This document shows positions 1-5,250 of a DNA stretch of 7,390 bases, piece by piece (position 1 is the stretch's first letter; every line of letters begins with the position of its first letter). The notes under the pieces were generated by a model, which worked only from the letters and a program-made list of their open reading frames with translations, was not told the origin of the DNA and searched no databases. Source of the stretch: Candidatus Omnitrophota bacterium (lineage in GTDB: Bacteria; Omnitrophota; Gorgyraeia; Duberdicusellales; 4484-171); contig JAQVOZ010000065.1 in the NCBI GenBank assembly GCA_028702365.1, forward strand, positions 1-7,390. The letters run 5' to 3'. The position numbers were made by a program, and so were the translations under genes.

Positions 1-319
1 CCGCTTCCAATACATTAAGTTGCCCAACAATATTTGTGGTAAGAGTTTCCTGTGGAGCGTTAAAAGAACTGCCTACAAATGACTGCGCTCCAAGATGGAA
101 TATTTTGTCCGGTTTTATCTTTTCAATTGCCGATTTTATGCTTACAAAGTCCCGAAGGTCTGCTTCATAAATAGCAATTTTATCTTTTATATGGTTTATA
201 TTTTTGGTATCCGAGCGCCAGCGCATTATTCCGTATACTTCTATATTGTTCTTATTTAAAAGGTATTCCGCAAAATGCGAACCTACAAAACCAGTTATGC
301 CCGTAATTAAAACTTTCAT
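1..319 (-). CDS. gmd: GDP-mannose 4,6-dehydratase, N-terminal 106 residues (runs off left edge)
   Basis: Not an open frame I was given but read directly: an ATG at 319 opens a frame that stays open to the window edge. The product is an extended short-chain dehydrogenase (SDR) with the NAD(P) motif G7-ITG-FVG13 and RWRS at 33-36. H75-LGAQSFV82 closely matches the HLAAQSFV signature of GDP-mannose 4,6-dehydratases, with Gly replacing one Ala. The family converts GDP-D-mannose to GDP-4-keto-6-deoxy-D-mannose in the cytoplasm, the precursor of GDP-fucose, GDP-rhamnose or GDP-perosamine. The catalytic Thr-Glu/Tyr-Lys part lies beyond the edge, so intactness cannot be judged. GGAGA at 325-329, 5 nt before the ATG, supports the start. 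It follows the decarboxylase after 23 bp as the last visible gene of the operon. The next gene could show which GDP-sugar is made. A related dehydratase of slightly different specificity is possible. Confidence 0.88.
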   Translation of the reverse strand, partial: MKVLITGITGFVGSHFAEYLLNKNNIEVYGIMRWRSDTKNINHIKDKIAIYEADLRDFVSIKSAIEKIKPDKIFHLGAQSFVGSSFNAPQETLTTNIVGQLNVLEA

Positions 320-324
320 ATTAA

Positions 325-329
325 TCTCC
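325..329 (-). promoter_or_regulatory. Ribosome binding site of gmd
   Basis: GGAGA lies 5 nt before the ATG at 319, in the 23-bp gap after the decarboxylase stop. Confidence 0.7.
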
Positions 330-342
330 AAAATTAGCGAAA

Positions 343-1275
343 TTAACCTAACTTTTCTCTAAAATATCCTATAGTTTTTTTAAGCCCTTCCTCCAGTGAT
401 ATTTTGGGCTGCCAGTTAAGCATTTTTTTTGCTTTCGTAATGTCAGGTTTTCTTTTCTTTGGGTCATCTTCAGGTAAAGGTAAAAATTTTATTTTTGATT
501 TTGATTTCGTCAACTTCAAAACTGATTTTGCCAATTCTTTTACTGTAAATTCGCAAGAATTACCAAGGTTTAACGGCAATTTATAATCAATGCTCATTAT
601 TTTTAAAAGTCCGGCCACAAGGTCGCTAATGTAACAGAAAGACCTGGTTTGGTTACCGCGGCCGTAAATAGTCAAATCTTCTCCTTTTAGGGCCTGGACG
701 ATAAAATTAGAAACGACCCTGCCGTCTTCTATCTGCATATTCGGCCCATAAGTATTAAATATTCTGACTATCCTGATATCTATTGAGTGCTGGCGGTAAT
801 ATGCGTAAGCAAGGGCTTCCCCGCCTCTTTTGCTCTCGTCGTAGCAACTGCGCACGCCTATAGAATTTACATTGCCCCAATACTCTTCTACCTGCGGATG
901 CACCAGAGGATCTCCGTAGACTTCACTCGTTGATGCAAAGAAAAATTTTGCGTTCTTTGCTTTGGCAAGCCCTAAACAATTGTGCGTTCCAAGCAGCCCT
1001 GATTTTAAAGTTTTTATCGGATAAGCTATGTAGTCCTTGGGCGAAGCAAGAGAAGCAAAATGCAACACCCAATCTATACTGTCATTTATATATAAAGGCG
1101 TTAAAATGTCGTGTTCAATAAGCCGGATATTTTTGTTATTCAATAAATCTTTGATGTTATCTTTTGAGCCGGTAATAAAATTATCAACGCAAGTTACGCT
1201 TTCTCCCTTTTCGAGAAAAGTTTTGCATAAATGCGAACCGATAAATCCGGCTCCGCCGGTAATTAATATATTCAT
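343..1275 (-). CDS. uxs: UDP-glucuronate decarboxylase (UDP-xylose synthase)
   Basis: A 310-residue extended SDR of normal length for bacterial UXS. It oxidises UDP-glucuronate at C4 with bound NAD, decarboxylates it and re-reduces it to UDP-xylose. Visible motifs: G7-GAGFIG13 for NAD; FASLASP at about 73-79; S115-TSEVYGDP123 carrying the Thr/Ser and Glu of the active site; HPQVEEYWGNVN at 126-137; Y145-DES-K149 as the catalytic Tyr/Lys pair; FNTYGPNM at 173-180; DGRVVSNF at 184-191; and QTRSF at 209-213. The YWGNVN and DGRVVSNF blocks separate UXS from GalE and RmlB. I chose the ATG at 1275 rather than 1296: the protein then starts MNILITGG like its relatives, lies 5 bp after the upstream stop, and has GGAGGAAAGG before it, whereas the 1296 ATG lies partly inside that site. 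Its substrate would come from Ugd at the other end of the operon. Confidence 0.93.
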   Translation of the reverse strand: MNILITGGAGFIGSHLCKTFLEKGESVTCVDNFITGSKDNIKDLLNNKNIRLIEHDILTPLYINDSIDWVLHFASLASPKDYIAYPIKTLKSGLLGTHNCLGLAKAKNAKFFFASTSEVYGDPLVHPQVEEYWGNVNSIGVRSCYDESKRGGEALAYAYYRQHSIDIRIVRIFNTYGPNMQIEDGRVVSNFIVQALKGEDLTIYGRGNQTRSFCYISDLVAGLLKIMSIDYKLPLNLGNSCEFTVKELAKSVLKLTKSKSKIKFLPLPEDDPKKRKPDITKAKKMLNWQPKISLEEGLKKTIGYFREKLG

Positions 1276-1280
1276 TGCGC

Positions 1281-2249
1281 TTAACCTTTCCTCCATCTGC
1301 CTTCATTAACCTTAAACCATTCAACAGCCTTTTCTAACCCTTGCTCAAAACTAATCTTCGGCTGCCAGCCTAAAAGCTTAGCAGCTTTACTTATATCGGA
1401 ATGGGTTTTACGCACATCTCCGGCTCTTTGCGGAAGATATGTTGCGCTGATATTTTTATTCATAATTTTATTTAACGACTTTAGCAGGCCGTTTACCGAG
1501 TTAGGCGCGCCACAACCTACGTTAAATACCTCTCCTTCTACGCCCGGCCTGGTTAAAGCCAGTATATTTGCTTCAACTACATTTTCTATATAAGTGAAAT
1601 CTCTTTCTTGTTCTCCGTCGCCATATATAGGAGGGCTTTTACTTTCCAAGATACACGTTATAAATTTCGGGATAACTACAGCATATTCGTCATCAAGAGA
1701 TTGCCTCGGGCCATAGACATTAAAATAACGTAAGCACACCACCCCAAGGCTGAATTGTTTGCTAAATAGATAAGCGTAATGCTCATCTATAAGCTTGCTT
1801 GCAGCATAAGGAGAAATCGGCGCAGGAATATCGCTTTCTTTTTCCGGAAAATCGAACCGCTCTCCGTAAACAGAACTGCTGGAAGCCATAGCAATACGCT
1901 TAATGCCTTTTTCTCTCGCTTTTAAGAAAAGTTTCAATGTAGCTGTAACATTAACATCGTGATACTCTAAAGGCCTCTCCATTGATTTAGGCACACTTCT
2001 AAGCGCTGCCTGGTGCGACACAACGCTAACTCCTTCTAACGCTTCATTAAGAGCCGCGTCATCCCTTAAGTCTTTTTGGATGAATTTTATTTTTCCTTTA
2101 TGCTGTGCGATATTTTCTATTTTCCCGGAATAAAGGTTATCAAGCACAATAACTTCCGCGCCCATATTAACCAGCCGGTCAACAATATGAGAGCCGATAA
2201 ATCCGGCTCCGCCGGTAACCAGGACTTTTTTTCCTTTCAGTCCGCTCAT
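1281..2249 (-). CDS. UDP-N-acetylglucosamine / UDP-glucose 4-epimerase (WbpP/GalE type SDR)
   Basis: A 322-residue extended SDR that should interconvert the C4 epimers of a UDP-hexose or UDP-N-acetylhexosamine through a 4-keto intermediate. Motifs: G13-GAGFIG19; HQAALRSVPKSM at 79-90; S123-SSSVYG129; Y148-AAS-K152; RYFNVYGPRQ at 174-183; YAVVIP at 189-194; and RAGDVRKTHSDIS at 275-287. S124, Y148 and K152 align closely with the Ser124/Tyr149/Lys153 triad of E. coli GalE. The AALRSVPKSM and RxGDVR blocks resemble WbpP/TviC UDP-GlcNAc 4-epimerases more than GalE, and Thr282 sits where E. coli GalE has the bulky Tyr299 that excludes N-acetyl substrates. I therefore favour UDP-GlcNAc/UDP-GalNAc, by inference. 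AAGGAG at 2258-2263, 8 nt before the ATG, overlaps the rmlD stop. A UDP-glucuronate 4-epimerase remains possible given Ugd in the operon. Confidence 0.82.
   Translation of the reverse strand: MSGLKGKKVLVTGGAGFIGSHIVDRLVNMGAEVIVLDNLYSGKIENIAQHKGKIKFIQKDLRDDAALNEALEGVSVVSHQAALRSVPKSMERPLEYHDVNVTATLKLFLKAREKGIKRIAMASSSSVYGERFDFPEKESDIPAPISPYAASKLIDEHYAYLFSKQFSLGVVCLRYFNVYGPRQSLDDEYAVVIPKFITCILESKSPPIYGDGEQERDFTYIENVVEANILALTRPGVEGEVFNVGCGAPNSVNGLLKSLNKIMNKNISATYLPQRAGDVRKTHSDISKAAKLLGWQPKISFEQGLEKAVEWFKVNEGRWRKG
1285..1294 (-). promoter_or_regulatory. Ribosome binding site of the UDP-glucuronate decarboxylase
   Basis: GGAGGAAAGG lies in the last codons of the 4-epimerase, with its AAAGG end 9 nt before the ATG at 1275. 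The alternative ATG at 1296 is immediately followed by this motif and has only a poorly spaced GAAGG before it, so the site favours the downstream start. Confidence 0.7.
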
Positions 2250-2257
2250 TACAAGTT

Positions 2258-2263
2258 CTCCTT
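2258..2263 (-). promoter_or_regulatory. Ribosome binding site of the 4-epimerase, overlapping the rmlD stop
   Basis: AAGGAG lies 8 nt before the ATG at 2249. The stop codon of rmlD shares its last two bases with this site (TAAGGAG), so a ribosome ending rmlD finishes exactly on the next gene's initiation site. Confidence 0.8.
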
Positions 2264-3131
2264 ACTTAAATACGTAGTTTTTTAAATAATGCTTAACTGC
2301 TTCCTGCCAGATGGGTAAATTATAGCCGCTTAAAGCTTTGAACTTTTCTTTTGAAAGCATCGAATTTTTTGGCCTTTTAGCCGCACGCTTAAGCTCTTCG
2401 GATTTAATCTCTGTAACAAGCGTTTTTAATCCTGCTTCCCGTATTATGTAGCGGGCAAGCTCTGCCCAGCTGCAAAAACCGGTATTTGTAATATTGTATA
2501 TACCGGAAACAACGCCTTTTTTGAAATATATATCAATTATATCCGATATTGCTTTGGCTAAATCAAAGGTATACGTAGGAGACCCTGTCTGGTCGCAAAC
2601 TACGGAAATTGCTTCTTTTTTCTTTGCAAGACGCGCTATAGTAGAAATAAAATTTTTTCCGTTGGGCCCGAAAAGCCAACTAGTCCTTATTATTATGTGC
2701 CTGTTTAATTTCGCTGCCAAAGCCTCCCCTGCCAGCTTTGACGCACCGTAAACGTTCAGGGGATTTACGATATCTTCTTCAGTATATGCGGTTTTCTTAT
2801 TTCCGTCAAATACATAGTCTGTGCTTATATATACAAAGAGGCACTCTTTACTATTTATAGCTTCAATTACATTTTTGGTTCCTTCTTCATTTACCCGGAA
2901 TGCCTCTTTAATGCTCGCTTCCGCACCGTCTACATCAGTATATGCAGCACAATGCACAACCGCGTCTAATTTTATATTGCCTATCTTTTTTGCCAAAGAG
3001 CTTTTATCTGTAATGTCGCAGTTTTCCTTATCTATGCCTAAAATATCGTAACGCCTAAGCTGGGCCGATAATGCCGCACCCAGCATGCCACAGGAGCCTG
3101 TAATTAATATTTTTTTATTTTTTTCCACCAC
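2262..3131 (-). CDS. rmlD: dTDP-4-dehydrorhamnose reductase
   Basis: A 289-residue SDR of normal RmlD length. It catalyses the last step of dTDP-L-rhamnose synthesis, NAD(P)H-dependent reduction of dTDP-4-keto-L-rhamnose at C4. Motifs: G12-SCGMLG18 for the nucleotide; CAAYTDVDGAE at 61-71; S103-TDYVFDG110; Y128-GAS-K132; RTSWLFG at 149-155; DQTGSPTY at 180-187; and AKRPKNSML at 251-259. T104, Y128 and K132 match the catalytic triad of Salmonella RmlD in spacing and numbering. The start is unusual: an in-frame TAA is followed at once by two GTG codons (3131 and 3128). There is no ATG or TTG before the Rossmann glycines, and I see no Shine-Dalgarno sequence. The first 28 nt overlap the end of rmlB in another frame, so translation must depend on coupling to rmlB or on frameshifting (see finding). 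Confidence 0.93.
   Translation of the reverse strand: MVEKNKKILITGSCGMLGAALSAQLRRYDILGIDKENCDITDKSSLAKKIGNIKLDAVVHCAAYTDVDGAEASIKEAFRVNEEGTKNVIEAINSKECLFVYISTDYVFDGNKKTAYTEEDIVNPLNVYGASKLAGEALAAKLNRHIIIRTSWLFGPNGKNFISTIARLAKKKEAISVVCDQTGSPTYTFDLAKAISDIIDIYFKKGVVSGIYNITNTGFCSWAELARYIIREAGLKTLVTEIKSEELKRAAKRPKNSMLSKEKFKALSGYNLPIWQEAVKHYLKNYVFK
3104..3131 (-). other. rmlB/rmlD overlap with A_AAA_AAA slippery heptamer (3110-3116)
   Basis: In this 28-nt overlap the coding strand carries two A7 tracts separated by one T. In the rmlB frame the second tract reads A AAA AAA followed by TAT TAA. A slip of one base back on this heptamer keeps both Lys codons fully paired and continues as ATA TTA ATT ACA, which is Ile-Leu-Ile-Thr of RmlD. 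GGTGG lies 8 nt upstream of the heptamer as a weak Shine-Dalgarno-like element. A small ACAG/CTGT hairpin lies 8 nt downstream. The geometry is visible; use of the site is inference. Confidence 0.4.
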
Positions 3132-4063
3132 TTAGCGTTTTCTTTATACCAATCGACAGTTGCATTAAGCGACGCACTGAAATCATAAACAGGCTTCCAG
3201 CCAAGTGCGCGCAGCTTAGAAGAATCCAATGAATAGCGGCGGTCATGGGCGGGACGATCCTCTACATATTCGATATATGCCTCATCCAGACCGAATTTAT
3301 TAAGCATCAGTTTTGTTAATTCTATATTCGCAACTTCATTGTTCGAAGATATGTTATATATTTCCCCGGATTTACCTTTATGCATCAGGAAATCAATTGC
3401 ACGCACATGGTCATAAACATAAATCCAGTCTCTCACATTAAGCCCGTCTCCGTAAAGAGGCAATTTTTTGCCCTGCAAAAGGTTGGTTATAAACAGCGGT
3501 ATTACTTTTTCCGGATATTGGTAAGGGCCGAAATTATTAGTGCATCTTGTAACTAGCACCGGTATTTTATAAGTTGCCGTATAAGCGCAGGCTAAACAAT
3601 CCGCGGCGGCCTTTGACGCTGAGTAAGGGCTTGAAGGCGAAAGCGGGTCTGTTTCTATAAACGAGCCTTCCTGCGCGCTTCCATAAACTTCATCGGTGCT
3701 TATTTGTATAAAAAGTTTTATTTCAAAACTACGGCAGGCTTCAAGCAAAGTAAATACTCCATTTATATTTGTTTCAACGAAATCTTTTGCTTCTTTTATC
3801 GACCTGTCGACGTGAGTTTGCGCAGCAAAGTTAATTATGTAATCTGCCTCTTTTATTAATTTACTTACCGTTTTAAAATCTTTGATGTTTCCTTTTACGA
3901 ATTTATAATTTTTGTTCCTGGCTACATCCGAAAGATTTTCCAAATTACCGGCATAACTTAAGCAGTCAAGGTTTGTAATTTTATATTCCGGATATGCTTC
4001 AAGAATATAGCGTATGAAATTAGAACCTATGAACCCGCAGCCTCCGGTAACCAGCAACCTCAT
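3104..4063 (-). CDS. rmlB: dTDP-glucose 4,6-dehydratase
   Basis: A 319-residue extended SDR, the second enzyme of the dTDP-L-rhamnose pathway. It uses bound NAD to convert dTDP-glucose to dTDP-4-keto-6-deoxy-glucose. Motifs: G7-GCGFIG13; NLDCLSYAGNLENL at 31-44, the RmlB-specific block; FAAQTHVDRSI at 79-89; S122-TDEVYG128 with the dehydratase Thr-Asp-Glu (T123, D124, E125); Y147-SAS-K151; RCTNNFGPYQYPEKVIP at 173-189; and RDWIYVYDH at 211-219. The DE pair separates dehydratases from 4-epimerases. The usual RPGHD reads RPAHD at 270-274, a mild substitution. The ATG overlaps the rmlA stop as ATGA, and AAAGGG at 4070-4075 lies 6 nt upstream, giving both coupling and its own ribosome site. The last codons run through two A7 tracts shared with the start of rmlD. 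Confidence 0.96.
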   Translation of the reverse strand: MRLLVTGGCGFIGSNFIRYILEAYPEYKITNLDCLSYAGNLENLSDVARNKNYKFVKGNIKDFKTVSKLIKEADYIINFAAQTHVDRSIKEAKDFVETNINGVFTLLEACRSFEIKLFIQISTDEVYGSAQEGSFIETDPLSPSSPYSASKAAADCLACAYTATYKIPVLVTRCTNNFGPYQYPEKVIPLFITNLLQGKKLPLYGDGLNVRDWIYVYDHVRAIDFLMHKGKSGEIYNISSNNEVANIELTKLMLNKFGLDEAYIEYVEDRPAHDRRYSLDSSKLRALGWKPVYDFSASLNATVDWYKENAKWWKKIKKY

Positions 4064-4800
4064 AATAAACCCTTTAAATTAATGCCGCGTTTTTTAGCAA
4101 CAAGTATATTTGCCCGAAGCAATGACTCGTATGTTCCGCAATCAGTCCAGTAGCCTTTCAAAATATCATAAGCAAGAGCGCCTTCCCTAAGATACATATT
4201 GTTTATATCGGTAATTTCGTATTCTCCCCTGCGGGAAATTTTTAATTTACGTATGAAATCGAACACTCTTGAGTCATACATATACAAACCACAAACTGCG
4301 TAATTTGATTTTGGCTTTTTAGGTTTTTCTTCTATAGAAATAACTTTATTGCCCTTCATATCAGCCACTCCAAACTTTTGAGGATTGCTTACTTTTTTTA
4401 TAAGTATTCTTGCTCCTTCGCATTGTTTGGAAAATTTTTCTACATAAGGCGCAAGGGACTCCCCGAATAAATTATCCCCCAAGATGACAACTATTTTGTC
4501 TCCGTCAGCAAAATCTTCGGCAAGCCTTAAAGCGTCGGCTATTCCTTTTTCTCCGGTCTGATAAGCATAATGGATTTCCTTTAAATTTAGCTCCTTCCCG
4601 TTACCCAAAAGTCGTAAAAACTCACCCGCATGGTTGCCTCCGGTAACTATAAGAATATCTTTTATTCCTGCGTCCATAAGCGTTGCCAGAGGGTAATAAA
4701 TCATCGGCTTATCAAAAACAGGCAAAAGATGTTTATTGGTAATTTTTGTAAGCGGTGACAGCCTTGTTCCAAGCCCGCCGGCTAAAATAACTCCCTTCAT
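4060..4800 (-). CDS. rmlA: Glucose-1-phosphate thymidylyltransferase, short form
   Basis: A 246-residue sugar-phosphate nucleotidyltransferase that would make dTDP-glucose from dTTP and glucose-1-phosphate, the entry step to dTDP-rhamnose. Motifs: G8-GLGTRLSPLT18, the nucleotide-binding signature; NKHLLPVFDKPMIYYPL at 22-38, the RmlA-type sugar-phosphate block; LGDN at 107-110 with the metal-binding Asp109; E157-EKP160; SNYAVCGLYMYD at 165-176; GEYEITDIN at 192-200; and YWTDCGTYESLL at 217-228. The protein stops about 45 residues before the end of classic RmlA proteins (about 290 residues), so it lacks their C-terminal segment, as in a known short-form group. The ATG directly abuts the upstream stop (TAAATG), with GGAGG 9 nt before it. 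Flanking rmlC-like, rmlB and rmlD genes support thymidylyl transfer; a uridylyltransferase is less likely. Confidence 0.92.
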   Translation of the reverse strand: MKGVILAGGLGTRLSPLTKITNKHLLPVFDKPMIYYPLATLMDAGIKDILIVTGGNHAGEFLRLLGNGKELNLKEIHYAYQTGEKGIADALRLAEDFADGDKIVVILGDNLFGESLAPYVEKFSKQCEGARILIKKVSNPQKFGVADMKGNKVISIEEKPKKPKSNYAVCGLYMYDSRVFDFIRKLKISRRGEYEITDINNMYLREGALAYDILKGYWTDCGTYESLLRANILVAKKRGINLKGLL

Positions 4801-5250
4801 TTATTTTTTCCTCCAATTATACGGGATATCGTTTTCAAACGCATCCACCCTGTATTCATCGGGTTTTTTGCTATTATACGGCAGAGTGGGCACGTTTACT
4901 ACTATAGCGGAAACTGCCGATATGCATTTAAAGCCATGATAAACGCCCTTTGGAATTTTTACCAGTTTCGGGCTGCTAAGCCCCAGCTCAAAGTCCATAA
5001 CTTGGCCGTATGTTTTTGATTTTTTTCTGGCGTCATACAGCGCAAGCCGCATCTTTCCGAAAACACAGCAAAAATGATCATCCTGTAATTTATGGTAATG
5101 CCAGGCCTTTGTAACGCCGGGCTTTGCGGTAGTTATATAAACCTGGCCGAATTTTTTAAAAATTTCGTCATCGCGGCGAAGGATTTCCATAAGATGACCT
5201 CTATCATCATAATTTACTTTTAATTCTTTCGTCTTAACGCCTTCAATCAT
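4801..5250 (-). CDS. Short RmlC-like cupin, probable dTDP-4-dehydrorhamnose 3,5-epimerase family protein
   Basis: A 149-residue protein with RmlC-family cupin features. DDRGHLMEI at 15-23 matches the RmlC N-terminus. W50-HYH53 replaces the RGLHxQ block, keeping His51 at the position of the catalytic base. YDARKKSKTYG at 72-82 matches VDLRxxSPTFG, and IPKGVYHGF at 99-107 matches IPxGFAHGF. It lies between sugar-nucleotide genes immediately before rmlA, the position expected of an RmlC converting dTDP-4-keto-6-deoxy-glucose to dTDP-4-keto-rhamnose. It ends at DIPYNW, about 30 residues short of canonical RmlC (about 180), and VVNVP at 117-121 stands where RmlC has a Tyr-containing LYK block. I recognise this as a widespread RmlC-related short family, but its exact reaction is less certain. 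The ATG overlaps the upstream stop (ATGA), with only AAGG 2 nt before it, suggesting reinitiation. Confidence 0.8.
   Translation of the reverse strand: MIEGVKTKELKVNYDDRGHLMEILRRDDEIFKKFGQVYITTAKPGVTKAWHYHKLQDDHFCCVFGKMRLALYDARKKSKTYGQVMDFELGLSSPKLVKIPKGVYHGFKCISAVSAIVVNVPTLPYNSKKPDEYRVDAFENDIPYNWRKK
4810..4814 (-). promoter_or_regulatory. Ribosome binding site of rmlA
   Basis: A strong GGAGG lies 9 nt before the rmlA ATG, inside the last codons of the RmlC-like gene. With the TAAATG junction, rmlA can be translated both by reinitiation and independently. Confidence 0.8.

Noticed and set aside
1276..1296. ATG at 1296 as the start of the decarboxylase
   Set aside because: It would add seven non-conserved residues, overlap the upstream gene and lacks a properly spaced ribosome site; 1275 fits better.
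404..1309. Plus-strand open frames opposite uxs (404-586, 930-1121, 1037-1309)
   Set aside because: They are antisense to a strongly conserved gene, short, and resemble no protein I know.
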